From assembly GCF_001591665.1 (NCBI RefSeq), contig NZ_BCVI01000015.1, forward strand, positions 1-64,000: 64,000 bases of DNA, in the 5' to 3' direction. The position numbers and the translations under genes were made by a program. Source of the stretch: Neobacillus soli NBRC 102451. Its GTDB lineage: Bacteria > Bacillota > Bacilli > Bacillales > Cytobacillaceae. Of the stretch, positions 28,032-37,800 are shown one piece after another. Position 1 is the first letter of the stretch; each line of letters starts with the position of its first letter. Under the pieces are notes generated by a model. The model was not told the DNA's origin. It made no database searches and saw nothing but the letters and a program-made list of their open reading frames with translations.

Positions 28032-29249
28032 ATGGGACTTATTGTACAAAAATTTGGTGGTACCTCTGTCGGCAGCGTAGAAAAAATAAGAAATGTGGCA
28101 GTCTGTGTCAAAGAGGAAACGGAGCGCGGAAATAATGTGGTCGTTGTTGTTTCTGCGATGGGGAAATCAACTGATACACTTGTAAATCTAGCAAAAGAAA
28201 TTTCCGCACAGCCAAATAAGCGGGAAATGGATATGCTGCTTACGACGGGAGAGCAGGTAACCATTGCGCTGTTGTCAATGGCGATTAATCAACAAGGGCT
28301 TGAGGCTGTATCCTTTACAGGCTGGCAGGCGGGAATCACGACAGAACCTATCCATGGAAATGCACGCATTTCAAATATTAATACGACTGCAATCGAGCGT
28401 CAGCTCACAGCTGGAAAGGTTGTCATTGTTGCGGGCTTCCAGGGAGTAACGGAAGACGGCGAAATTACCACACTCGGACGCGGTGGCTCCGATACGACAG
28501 CCGTAGCCTTGGCTGCGGCACTAGATGCGGATAAATGTGATATTTATACTGATGTAACCGGGGTATTTACAACGGACCCAAGATATGTGAAAAGCGCCCG
28601 TAAATTATTATCTGTCTCGTATGATGAGATGCTCGAACTAGCCAATTTAGGTGCGGGTGTCCTCCATCCTAGAGCAGTAGAATTTGCCAAAAACTATCAG
28701 GTCCGGGTTGAGGTTCGGTCAAGCATAGAGAAAATAGAAGGTACAGTTATTGAGGAGGAAGCAGCAATGGAACAAAATCTAGTTGTCCGCGGTGTCGCGT
28801 TTGAAGATGAAATTACAAAAGTAACCGTATTAGGACTTGCGAATTCATTGACAAGTTTAGCAACCATTTTTACAACGCTCGCACAAAATCAAATCAACGT
28901 TGATATTATTATTCAAAGTACAACAGAGGGTGGAACGGCCAATCTGTCCTTTTCCATTCAAACCCTTGAATTGTTAGAGACATTAAAGGTGTTGGAAGAC
29001 AATAAAACAGAGCTTGGTTACGACCAGATCGATGCAGAAAACAAATTAGCAAAGGTATCGATTGTTGGCTCAGGCATGATTTCCAATCCCGGAGTAGCAG
29101 CAAAAATGTTTGCTGTGCTCGCAGAAAACCAAATCCAAATCAAAATGGTCAGCACGTCTGAAATCAAAGTATCCGCCGTGGTCGAAGAAAAAAATATGTT
29201 AAAAGCAGTAGAAGCCCTACACGAAGCATTCGAACTGGCAAACAACTAA
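28032..29249 (+). CDS. lysC: Lysine-sensitive aspartokinase II, alpha subunit
   Basis: Phosphorylates aspartate, first step towards lysine, diaminopimelate, methionine and threonine. 405 residues from the ATG at 28032; in-frame codons back to 27879 are leader RNA. Kinase domain with VQKFGGTSVGS (about 5-15), TLGRGGSDTTA (about 149-159) and DVTGVFTTDPR (about 176-186); two C-terminal ACT domains (about 265-400). Expression is under the lysine riboswitch, and an internal start at 28767 yields the beta chain. Confidence 0.95.
   Translation: MGLIVQKFGGTSVGSVEKIRNVAVCVKEETERGNNVVVVVSAMGKSTDTLVNLAKEISAQPNKREMDMLLTTGEQVTIALLSMAINQQGLEAVSFTGWQAGITTEPIHGNARISNINTTAIERQLTAGKVVIVAGFQGVTEDGEITTLGRGGSDTTAVALAAALDADKCDIYTDVTGVFTTDPRYVKSARKLLSVSYDEMLELANLGAGVLHPRAVEFAKNYQVRVEVRSSIEKIEGTVIEEEAAMEQNLVVRGVAFEDEITKVTVLGLANSLTSLATIFTTLAQNQINVDIIIQSTTEGGTANLSFSIQTLELLETLKVLEDNKTELGYDQIDAENKLAKVSIVGSGMISNPGVAAKMFAVLAENQIQIKMVSTSEIKVSAVVEEKNMLKAVEALHEAFELANN
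28767..29249 (+). CDS. lysC: Aspartokinase II beta subunit (internal in-frame start)
   Basis: An ATG at codon 246 of lysC is preceded by GAGGAGG at 28752-28758, 8 bases away, inside the coding sequence. Translation from here gives 160 residues comprising only the ACT regulatory domains. In B. subtilis aspartokinase II the beta subunit is made by just such an in-frame internal start, and the same signals are conserved here. Confidence 0.82.
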   Translation: MEQNLVVRGVAFEDEITKVTVLGLANSLTSLATIFTTLAQNQINVDIIIQSTTEGGTANLSFSIQTLELLETLKVLEDNKTELGYDQIDAENKLAKVSIVGSGMISNPGVAAKMFAVLAENQIQIKMVSTSEIKVSAVVEEKNMLKAVEALHEAFELANN

Positions 29250-29250
29250 A

Positions 29251-29289
29251 AAAATGGTGTCAGGCACCAAAGGTTCCTGACACCATTTT
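29251..29289. terminator. Bidirectional lysC/yslB terminator built from GGTGTCAGGCACC repeats
   Basis: AAAATGGTGTCAGG (29251-29264) and CCTGACACCATTTT (29276-29289) form a perfect 14-bp stem with A and T runs on both sides, serving the convergent genes. The left arm contains an exact GGTGTCAGGCACC (29256-29268), the dispersed repeat. Confidence 0.9.
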
Positions 29290-29744
29290 CATCCAATTAG
29301 ATCTTTTGAATCCCATTTGACGGTGAACATGACTTTGTTTGATTTTTTTACGGGGTGTTCAAAGGTTTCGGTAATGGCATTCTTTTGCAGCTCGATTTGT
29401 TGGGCAAGGAAGCCTGCTTCCAACTGAAAAAAGTATTCAGCTTTTGATTTCACTCGCGAAATAATGAGTGGACTCGTTAGTTCAAATTCTATTTCACTTT
29501 TATTTTCTTTTTTTATTTCAAGCTGTCCCCAAGAAGCGTTAGCAAAAAACTCGGTTAATTGTTCATAATCAGCTAATGGGAATTTTCGAGCAAGGCGTTT
29601 TCCTGCCCAATAGAGAATTTCCGGAGTATCTTTTCCTAAAATTTCCGGCAAAAGGATTTCCCTAATTAACTCGTACCCGAATATGGATATGGTTCTTGGT
29701 TCAACGGCATTTATGTCATCAGAAATGACTGTACTTTCTTTCAC
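29289..29744 (-). CDS. yslB: YslB family protein (DUF2507)
   Basis: 151 residues from a GTG at 29744 with GAGGGGAAG upstream on the minus strand. Soluble, with ISIFGYELIREILLPEILG and ILYWAGKRLARKFP near the N terminus, typical of the DUF2507 family (V4R-like fold). Function unknown. It is conserved next to lysC in bacilli. Confidence 0.85.
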   Translation of the reverse strand: MKESTVISDDINAVEPRTISIFGYELIREILLPEILGKDTPEILYWAGKRLARKFPLADYEQLTEFFANASWGQLEIKKENKSEIEFELTSPLIISRVKSKAEYFFQLEAGFLAQQIELQKNAITETFEHPVKKSNKVMFTVKWDSKDLIG

Positions 29745-30058
29745 AAGCTTCCCCTCTTTCTATCATTCTATATTATACAATTGTTGTTAAGTTTCAGTAC
29801 AGTTTTCTGTGGGAAAAAGTCAATTGAACTTATCGAGGGAATTTTGCTATTTTGCAATATCGTAACTTATTTTTAATTATAATATATTTTTCCCAGTGTG
29901 GAAAAAATTACAACCGTTATATCTTGGTAAAAAATTGTTAGGGTTTAGGTTGCTTTATAAGTAAATCTAGTTCTGTTTAGGCTGTAATTACCAATCTTTT
30001 ATAATATCAATATATTTAAAAAATTTTACTTTTATCAGAGATTTATGTATCCGGTTTC

Positions 30059-30087
30059 TTGACGCTCTATGATGTTGGGAGTAAAAT
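30059..30087 (+). promoter_or_regulatory. Promoter of sdhCAB
   Basis: TTGACG (30059-30064), 17-base spacer, TAAAAT (30082-30087). It lies in the otherwise empty A/T-rich gap 29745-30195 and gives a leader of about 100 nt. Confidence 0.7.
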
Positions 30088-30195
30088 GGACATGTCACAT
30101 TATTGTCACAGTGATGCTAGGTTCATTATCTTTAATGCGTAATATAAGGGGAAGCAACTTAACATCATTTTTAAAATTTCATGGGGGGTAAATCA

Positions 30196-30804
30196 ATGGC
30201 GGGTAATCGAGAGTTTGTTTATCGGAGAATTCATTCGTTGCTTGGTGTGATTCCAATCGGGATATTTGTAATACAACACCTGATCGTTAACCACTATGCA
30301 ACAGTAGGCGTGGAGTCCTTTAACAAGGCTGCAAATTTCATGGGGAATCTTCCTTTTCGGTATGTCTTAGAAACTGTAATTATCTTTTTACCAATTTTAT
30401 TTCATGCCATTTATGGGCTGTATATTGCGTTTACAGCTAAAAACAATGCGAGCAGATTTGGGTTTTTTAGAAACTGGATGTTTTTACTTCAACGTATTAC
30501 AGGCGTCCTTACGCTCATTTTCATTACTTGGCATGTTTGGGAAACACGTGTTGCCGCAGCGCTTGGAACGGAAGTTAATTTTCAAATGATGCATGATATT
30601 CTCTCTTCACCATTCATGTTTGCGTTCTATACAGTGGGTATTATTTCAGCTATCTTCCACTTTGCAAATGGATTGTGGTCATTCTTAGTAACTTGGGGCA
30701 TCACTGTATCGCCACGTTCACAAGTTATTTCTACATACGTGACACTCGTGATTTTCTTGGCTCTTTCCTATGTTGGAGTATCGACATTACTAGCTTTTGT
30801 TTAA
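30196..30804 (+). CDS. sdhC: Succinate dehydrogenase cytochrome b558 subunit
   Basis: Di-heme membrane anchor of succinate:menaquinone reductase, 202 residues from the ATG at 30196 (GGGGGG upstream; an in-frame ATG at 30181 precedes it). Five membrane helices; histidines in RRIHSLLG, QHLIVNHYA, LFHAIYG, ITWHVWE and IFHFANG are the expected heme ligands or their neighbours. First gene of sdhCAB. Confidence 0.95.
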   Translation: MAGNREFVYRRIHSLLGVIPIGIFVIQHLIVNHYATVGVESFNKAANFMGNLPFRYVLETVIIFLPILFHAIYGLYIAFTAKNNASRFGFFRNWMFLLQRITGVLTLIFITWHVWETRVAAALGTEVNFQMMHDILSSPFMFAFYTVGIISAIFHFANGLWSFLVTWGITVSPRSQVISTYVTLVIFLALSYVGVSTLLAFV

Positions 30805-30863
30805 AAAAAGTAACTTATTGTTCGGAAAAATATTGGATTTTGGATTGAAGGAGTGTGTCACGA

Positions 30864-32612
30864 ATGAGTAAAGGTAAAGTAATTATAGTCGGCGGCGGCT
30901 TAGCCGGCTTAATGGCTACCATTAAGGTCGCGGAAACAGGAACACCGGTTGAGTTATTTTCGTTAGTTCCGGTTAAACGTTCTCACTCTGTTTGTGCCCA
31001 AGGCGGTATCAATGGAGCGGTAAATACAAAAGGTGAAGGCGATTCCACATGGATTCACTTTGACGACACCGTTTACGGCGGCGACTTCTTAGCAAACCAG
31101 CCGCCAGTCAAGGCGATGTGTGATGCCGCACCGGGTATTATTCACTTAATGGACCGGATGGGCGTTATGTTTAGTCGTACTCCTGAAGGACTTTTGGATT
31201 TCCGCCGTTTCGGAGGTACTCAGTTTCACCGGACTGCTTTTGCAGGTGCAACAACAGGCCAGCAGCTGCTTTATGCATTAGATGAACAAGTTCGTCGTGA
31301 AGAAGTAGCAGGTTTAGTAACGAAATATGAAGGTTGGGAATTCTTAGGCTCCGTTGTTGACGATGATGGTGTCTGCCGAGGGATTGTAGCTCAAAACTTA
31401 AAATCAATGGAAATTAAGTCGTTCACTGCCGATGCTGTCATTATGGCAACAGGCGGCCCAGGGATTATTTTTGGAAAAACAACGAACTCTGTTATTAATA
31501 CAGGTTCTGCTGCATCGATTGTTTATCAACAAGGTGCTACCTATGCGAACGGTGAAATGATTCAAATCCATCCAACAGCCATCCCTGGTGATGATAAGCT
31601 TCGTTTAATGAGCGAATCAGCACGTGGTGAAGGCGGCCGTATTTGGACATATAAAGATGGAAAACCATGGTACTTCCTTGAAGAAAAATATCCTGCCTAT
31701 GGAAACCTTGTCCCACGTGATATTGCTACACGTGAAATTTTCGATGTTTGTGTCAATCAAAAACTTGGCATCAATGGCGAAAACATGGTCTACCTTGATC
31801 TTTCACATAAGGATCCACATGAATTGGATGTAAAATTGGGCGGAATTATCGAAATCTATGAGAAATTCACTGGAGACGATCCACGTAAACTTCCAATGAA
31901 AATCTTCCCTGCTGTTCATTATTCAATGGGTGGACTATGGGTTGACTTTGACCAAATGACAAGTATCCCAGGATTGTTCGCTGCTGGAGAATGTGATTAT
32001 TCGCAGCATGGCGCGAACCGTTTGGGTGCTAATTCCTTGCTTTCGGCTATTTACGGCGGAATGGTCGTTGGACCGAACGTTGTTAAATACATTAATGGAC
32101 TTGAAAAGAGTTCTGATTCAGTATCTTCTTCTGTTTTCGATCGTCATGTAAAAGAGCAGGAAGATAAATGGAATTCAATCATGTCTATGAATGGTACTGA
32201 AAATGCCTATGTTCTTCATAAAGAGCTTGGGGAATGGATGACGGATAATGTAACAGTTGTTCGACACAATGACAGGCTATTAAAAACAGATGCGAAGATT
32301 CAGGAATTATTAGAACGGTACCAAAACATCAACATAAATGATACATCAAAGTGGAGCAACCAAGGAGCAACGTTTACAAGACAATTACAGAACATGCTTC
32401 AATTGGCTCGTGTAATTACGATCGGTGCTTACAATCGTAACGAGAGCCGCGGAGCTCATTATAAACCAGAATTCCCTAAACGTAATGATGAGGAATTCTT
32501 AAAAACCACGATGGCGCAATTTGTTGATTCTAAATCTGCTCCGGCTTTCCATTATGCAGATGTTGATACATCATTGCTTAAGCCAAGAGAACGCAATTAT
32601 GCAAAAAGTTAA
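30864..32612 (+). CDS. sdhA: Succinate dehydrogenase flavoprotein subunit
   Basis: Catalytic FAD subunit oxidising succinate to fumarate in the TCA cycle, 582 residues. The ATG at 30864 follows GAAGGAG; a GTG at 30855 overlaps the site region. FAD-binding GGGLAGLMA (about 11-19), covalent-flavin histidine in RSHSVCAQGGING (about 42-54), active-site FHRTAFAGATTGQ, and LSESARGEGG, HYSMGGLWVDFD, AGECDYSQHGANRLGANSLLSAIYGG are all present. Co-transcribed with sdhC and sdhB. Confidence 0.97.
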   Translation: MSKGKVIIVGGGLAGLMATIKVAETGTPVELFSLVPVKRSHSVCAQGGINGAVNTKGEGDSTWIHFDDTVYGGDFLANQPPVKAMCDAAPGIIHLMDRMGVMFSRTPEGLLDFRRFGGTQFHRTAFAGATTGQQLLYALDEQVRREEVAGLVTKYEGWEFLGSVVDDDGVCRGIVAQNLKSMEIKSFTADAVIMATGGPGIIFGKTTNSVINTGSAASIVYQQGATYANGEMIQIHPTAIPGDDKLRLMSESARGEGGRIWTYKDGKPWYFLEEKYPAYGNLVPRDIATREIFDVCVNQKLGINGENMVYLDLSHKDPHELDVKLGGIIEIYEKFTGDDPRKLPMKIFPAVHYSMGGLWVDFDQMTSIPGLFAAGECDYSQHGANRLGANSLLSAIYGGMVVGPNVVKYINGLEKSSDSVSSSVFDRHVKEQEDKWNSIMSMNGTENAYVLHKELGEWMTDNVTVVRHNDRLLKTDAKIQELLERYQNININDTSKWSNQGATFTRQLQNMLQLARVITIGAYNRNESRGAHYKPEFPKRNDEEFLKTTMAQFVDSKSAPAFHYADVDTSLLKPRERNYAKS

Positions 32613-32628
32613 AGGGGAGTAGGTAAGA

Positions 32629-33390
32629 ATGTCTGAAAATAAAATGGTAAAATTTATTATTACTCGTCAGGATACCCCAGACTCCGCTCCTTATGAGGAG
32701 GAATTTGAGCTTCCGTACCGTCCGAACATGAACGTTATTTCTGCTTTAATGGAAATCCGGAGAAACCCTGTTGATGCAAAGGGAAAAGGGACAACCCCGA
32801 TTACTTGGGAAATGAACTGTCTTGAAGAAGTTTGTGGTGCCTGTTCAATGGTAATCAACGGCAAACCGCGTCAATCTTGTTCGGCCCTTGTTGACCAGCT
32901 TGAGCAGCCGATTCGTTTAGCACCAATGAAAACATTCCCTGTTGTTCGTGACCTCCAGGTTGACCGAAGCAGAATGTTTGATTCGTTGAAAAAAGTAAAA
33001 GCATGGATTCCAATTGACGGTACGTATGATTTAGGTCCAGGGCCGCGGATGCCTGAGAAAAAACGTCAATGGGCATATGAGCTTTCAAAATGTATGACTT
33101 GCGGTGTCTGTCTTGAGGCTTGTCCGAATGTAAACAGCAAATCCAACTTTATGGGCCCTGCGGTATTTAACCAAGTTCGTTTATTTAATGCCCATCCAAC
33201 TGGTGAGATGAATAAATCAGAACGCTTAAATGCATTTATGGAGGATGGCGGCCTATCAGGTTGTGGTAATTCCCAAAACTGTGTGCAATCATGTCCGAAA
33301 GGGATTCCGATTACTACATCAATTGCAGCTATTAACCGTGATGCCACATTACAATCGTTCAGAAACTTCTTTGGCAGTGACAACGATTAA
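32629..33390 (+). CDS. sdhB: Succinate dehydrogenase iron-sulfur subunit
   Basis: Passes electrons from SdhA flavin to SdhC hemes. 253 residues; [2Fe-2S] ligands in NCLEEVCGACSMVINGKPRQ and the next SC (about 64-84), then the ferredoxin-like [4Fe-4S]/[3Fe-4S] motifs KCMTCGVCLEACP (about 155-167) and CGNSQNCVQSCPKG (about 208-221). Ends the operon. Confidence 0.96.
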   Translation: MSENKMVKFIITRQDTPDSAPYEEEFELPYRPNMNVISALMEIRRNPVDAKGKGTTPITWEMNCLEEVCGACSMVINGKPRQSCSALVDQLEQPIRLAPMKTFPVVRDLQVDRSRMFDSLKKVKAWIPIDGTYDLGPGPRMPEKKRQWAYELSKCMTCGVCLEACPNVNSKSNFMGPAVFNQVRLFNAHPTGEMNKSERLNAFMEDGGLSGCGNSQNCVQSCPKGIPITTSIAAINRDATLQSFRNFFGSDND

Positions 33391-33400
33391 TCACTTTACA

Positions 33401-33438
33401 AAACCTTCTTTTCTACAAAGGAAAGAAGGTTTTTTTTA
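33401..33438 (+). terminator. sdhCAB terminator
   Basis: Perfect 11-bp stem AAACCTTCTTT / AAAGAAGGTTT and a T run. Confidence 0.92.
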
Positions 33439-33521
33439 TAGTAAAAAAATACTTCTCAATCCAACTGTTTGCTATAATTGGATTTAATAATAGGTTTGCT
33501 GAAAAAGGAAGGTACGCAAAA

Positions 33522-34103
33522 GTGAAATCAAAGTTTCCGCTGTTAATAATTTTTGCAGGCCTAATTCTATTGGGGGTAGGCGTCTGGCAATATGTAAATG
33601 TGAAATTTCAAACGAACGCATCGCTTGAAAAAGCAAAGGAAATCATTGCACACCAGCCGGTTGATGCTCCTCCAAAAAAGGGCGAAAACAGCCCTTCACC
33701 TAAAATGGGAGATATAGTCGGTTTGTTAGCCATTCCGAAAATTAAGGCAGAATTAGCGATTGTCGAAGGTACAGACCCGGATGATCTTGAAAAGGGTGTT
33801 GGTCATTATAAGGGGTCTTATTTTCCAAACGATCAAGCGCAAATTGTTTTATCCGGTCATCGTGACACGGTCTTTCGCAGATTAGGTGAGCTGAAGATAG
33901 GCGATTTACTAAAGATGCAAATGCCTTTTGGAAACTTTACGTATGAAATAACGAATACAAAAATCGTCAAGTCTGATGATACGAGCATTATTACCTTGCA
34001 GCATGAGAAGGAAGAACTAATCCTAACCACTTGCTACCCGTTTCGTTTTGTTGGGAATGCACCAAAACGATATATCATTTATGCAAAGCCTAAAAGTTCC
34101 TAA
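33522..34103 (+). CDS. Sortase, class D-like
   Basis: Membrane transpeptidase that cleaves a C-terminal sorting motif and links the protein to peptidoglycan. 193 residues, GTG start after AGGAAGG. N-terminal membrane anchor (about 5-24), proline-rich linker, then the sortase beta barrel with catalytic His113 (SGHRDT), Cys171 (LILTTCYP) and Arg183 (PKRYIIYA). Size and single N-terminal anchor fit class D; such enzymes prefer LPxTA signals, and the wall protein two genes downstream ends LPSTA. The gene is an insertion between sdhB and ysmA relative to B. subtilis. Confidence 0.88.
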   Translation: MKSKFPLLIIFAGLILLGVGVWQYVNVKFQTNASLEKAKEIIAHQPVDAPPKKGENSPSPKMGDIVGLLAIPKIKAELAIVEGTDPDDLEKGVGHYKGSYFPNDQAQIVLSGHRDTVFRRLGELKIGDLLKMQMPFGNFTYEITNTKIVKSDDTSIITLQHEKEELILTTCYPFRFVGNAPKRYIIYAKPKSS

Positions 34104-34120
34104 TTCACTAGGAACTTTTT
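34092..34120 (+). terminator. Sortase gene terminator
   Basis: AAAAGTTCCTA / TAGGAACTTTT, a perfect 11-bp stem with T run, overlapping the stop codon. Confidence 0.9.
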
Positions 34121-34204
34121 GATTTCTATTTTTGAAAAAAGAACCTATAATAAGGATATAACCAAAATGAATAGTGATTCATTTTTACAAAGGGGATTGT
34201 CTAA

Positions 34205-34669
34205 ATGGGAAAAGCGAATTACATCGATGATTTTCATAAATGGGAAAAGGAATTTGAATTTTTTCTTCCGGTCAGGGTCCGGTTTTCAGAGACGGATATG
34301 TTCGGCCACCTAAATAACACGGTTCCGTTTATTTATTTTGAAGAAGCAAGAATTGAATATTTTAAATCAATTGGTTTTATGCAAGAATGGCTTCTTCCGG
34401 AAAGTGAAACCATTCCTGTTGTTGCCGATCTCCAATGTGACTTTTTGCAGCAAATCTATTTTGATGAACAGCTTAAACTTTACGTTAAGGCCGAGTCAGT
34501 TGGGAATTCCTCGGTAGACATTCATTATATGGCAAAAAAAGAAGACGGGTCCTCCGGATTTGTTGGCAGAGGGACAATGGTGCAAATTTCAAAACGGACT
34601 GGCAGGGGTGTTCCCTGGGCAAAGGAGATGAGAAATCTTCTTGTTAGCAATGAAAAGATAGAATTCTAA
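34205..34669 (+). CDS. ysmA: 4HBT-fold thioesterase YsmA
   Basis: Hot-dog-fold acyl-CoA thioesterase candidate, 154 residues, AAAGGGG upstream of the ATG. The family motif RFSETDMFGHLNNTVPFIYFEEARIEYF (about 26-53) includes the active-site aspartate and following histidine/asparagine of 4-hydroxybenzoyl-CoA-type enzymes. Substrate unknown. In B. subtilis it sits between sdhB and gerE; here sortase and amylopullulanase genes flank it. Confidence 0.85.
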   Translation: MGKANYIDDFHKWEKEFEFFLPVRVRFSETDMFGHLNNTVPFIYFEEARIEYFKSIGFMQEWLLPESETIPVVADLQCDFLQQIYFDEQLKLYVKAESVGNSSVDIHYMAKKEDGSSGFVGRGTMVQISKRTGRGVPWAKEMRNLLVSNEKIEF

Positions 34670-34767
34670 ATCCTAACTATATTTATAGGGAATATAAATA
34701 GAATGAATAATTCGAAAGAATGAATTGAAAATTATATATAGAAATGATAGTCTAATATTGTCAATAG

Positions 34768-34781
34768 TGAAAGCGGTTGCA
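34768..34781 (+). promoter_or_regulatory. cre-like site 1 upstream of amylopullulanase
   Basis: TGAAAGCGGTTGCA resembles the CcpA/LacI-family operator TGWAARCGYTWNCW with two departures. Together with site 2 it frames the start region of the starch-degrading gene. Confidence 0.55.
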
Positions 34782-34806
34782 CTGTTTTCATTTTTTTATA
34801 GGTTTG

Positions 34807-34820
34807 TGCAAACGTTTTCA
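34807..34820 (+). promoter_or_regulatory. cre-like site 2 upstream of amylopullulanase
   Basis: TGCAAACGTTTTCA is a good catabolite-responsive element with the central ACGT. Spacing from site 1 is 39 bases. It could bind CcpA or a maltose-type LacI regulator and would repress the gene when glucose is available. Confidence 0.7.
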
Positions 34821-34849
34821 CGAATTATTTTGTAGAGGGAGGTTTTTAT

Positions 34850-37800
34850 ATGAAACGCATTTCAACAATGTTGCTAGCGATTGTACTTCTTCTAAGTACT
34901 GTCATGGTACCGTTTGCGCGCGGGGTAAAAGCAGCGGACAAGACCTACGACAAAGTCGTGCTGCGCGGTGATGCTGAATCACTTGATTGGAGCTCAGATA
35001 ATCATCCGCTAACGTACGATGCTGCTGCCGGGGTGTGGAAAAGTAAACCGATTCCACTGCAGGGCGGTAAAAAAGTAGAATATAAATTTGTGATGAATGA
35101 TCAATGGATGGAGGGAGAAAATCTTACCATTACACCATCGCAAAACGGGGACTATATCTTCGTTTTCCATCCTAATCAAGAAAGGACAGTCGATGTTCAA
35201 TTAGATTTATCCAAGTTTACTGGGAAATTAACACTTAAGGTTACATTGCCTGCTGCTACCCCCTCTTGGGCAACACCTACGGTTGGGTCGACGTTAAATG
35301 GGTTTAATTATTCTATTACCCCATTAACAAAGAATTCAGATGGGACTTGGTCTGTTACACTTGCCGGAAACGAAGGCGATAAGATCCAGTATCTATATTC
35401 ATTAGGCGACAAAAAGCTTACAGAGAAAATTTCCACAAAGCGAGAGGCGTCTCTTACCAAGGATGGAAAAGTCTATGAAGACGTGGTTTCTGGTTGGAAT
35501 GAAGTGCCTGTCGCAAAGGATGTTAATAATAATTACGCGTATTCCCCGTCAAAGCCAACTAGCAGTGATGATGTCACAGTTACTGTTACCGTAAAACATT
35601 ACGGGTCTGTGGATGCAGGTGCCATCTATTATACAAAAGATGGATTATTTCCGAGTGGAAGTCGAGGAACTGCAACAGTTGGCACAGTAGTAAAGTTGGA
35701 CGTTGCCTCGGAGAAACAAGAAAATGGACTGACTACAACTGTTTTTAACGGCGCTATTCCCAAGCAATCAAACGGAACAGCTGTCCATTATATTGCAGAT
35801 GTATGGGATTCCAAGGGAATTGGCTCCCAATATGCAGATTCAAACAGCTTACAACCTGAAGAAGCCACTCCCTTCGGCTATTATGTTGATCAATTTAAAT
35901 CACCGGAGTGGGCGAAAGACGCCGTCATTTATCAAGTATTTGTTGATCGTTTCAGCAACGGAGATACCTCTAATGATGACCCCGCATCTGCAAACCTGCC
36001 TTATGATGAAAAATTAAAAGGCTGGATGGGCGGGGATCTCCAGGGTGTTATCAATAAATTGGATTATATTAAGGGTCTGGGTGTGAATACCATTTGGATT
36101 TCTCCTGTTTTCAAGGGGCCATATTCACACGGGTATCATCCCGCCGATTTTAAAGAAATTGATCAACGATTCGGCAATAAAGAGACAATGAAGAAATTGG
36201 TTGACAAGGCACATTCCAAGGGAATGAAGGTCGTCTATGATTTTGTCGCAAATCACACTTCATCAACGCATCCATTTTTCGAAGATGCTAAGGCAAAGGG
36301 TGAAGGAAGTCCTTATTATAATTGGTATACCTTTACAGAATGGCCCGATAAATATCATTCGTTTTCAGGTATTTCCGAACTACCGGAGTTAAATAACGAT
36401 AACCCGGAAGTAAGAAACTATGTTATTAATGATGTTGTTCCTTTTTGGTTAAAGGATCTTGATTTTGATGGCTTCCGTTTGGATTATGCAAAAGGTCCAA
36501 GCTATAGTTATTGGGTGGATTTCCGTCATAAGGTAAAAGAACTGAAACCGAATGCCTATATTTTTGGCGAGATTTGGGATAGCCGCGAAAAGATCAATTC
36601 TTACGCCGGCGACCTTGACGGGGCATTGGATTTTGGCATGAACGATGCTCTTGTAAATAGCTTTGCCAAAGATCAATCAATGGTTGATTTAAGCAATACT
36701 GTGAAGGCAAATGCTGCAACATATCCTTCAGAATACGTTGTTTCATCGTTCCTTGATAGCCATGATAAACCACGCTTTATTTACGAAGCAGGCGGCGATG
36801 TCAAGAAAATGGAACTGGCGGTTGCAACACAATTCACTCTTCCTGGATCGCCAATCATCTACTACGGTGATGAAGTTGGACTGTCAATGAGCAAAGACCC
36901 GAATTCGGTTACTGATTGGAAGGATCGCTATTATCGGGAAATGATGCCATGGGCTGCAGCTGATCAAAATACAGCGCTGACAAACCATTATAAGAATATG
37001 ATTAAACTGCGTAATGATGTTTCAGCGTTCCGGACTGGGTCATTTAAGTCATTACTTGCCAATCAAAATGTGTTTGTTTATGAAAGAGCAGATGAAAAAG
37101 GTCAGTATCTTGTTGTAGTAAACAAAGGGGAAAATGATCAAGAAGTTGATGTTAATCAACTATATAATCAACTAGAAATTAACGATGTAACCTTAAACGA
37201 TCAGCTAGGTACAGACAATTTAAAAAATGATAGTAATGGAGATTTAAAGTTTACAAGTAATGGAAAGTCATTCAGGGTATTCAAGGTTGAGGGTTCACTG
37301 AAATATAGCGATAGCCCGCTTGACCGCAATAAACTATACAATGATGTTGTCATTAGAGGGTCTGAACCGCTTGCATGGGATGGGGCAGACCAGAAGCTGA
37401 CATATGATGCAGCTGAAAAGGTGTGGAAAAGCGATCCGATTACCTTAACAAAAGGGGTAAAAGTCGATTTTAAATATGTAAAAGATGGACAATGGATGGC
37501 AGATCCAAATTTATCATTTATACCAGATAACACGGATAAATATATCTTTGTTTTCCACGCACTTGACGAAAGAAAGATTGACGTCCGTGTGGCACAGCAA
37601 AAAGTAACGACTAAGGTAAAAATCCATTACCAACCAAAGACTGGTGACATGAAGGATTGGAACCTTTGGGTTTGGGGAGAAGGCAAAGAAGGTAAAGTTT
37701 ATCCATTTACTGGAGAAGACAAGTTCGGAAAAGTGGCTGAGGTAGAACTTGATGGCGATTTTAACCGCATTGGTTTTATTGTTAGAACAGACAGCTGGGA

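Noticed and set aside
27871-28080. Plus-strand frame and the upstream extension of lysC from 27879
   Set aside because: The region is the lysine riboswitch and its terminator; the real lysC start is 28032.
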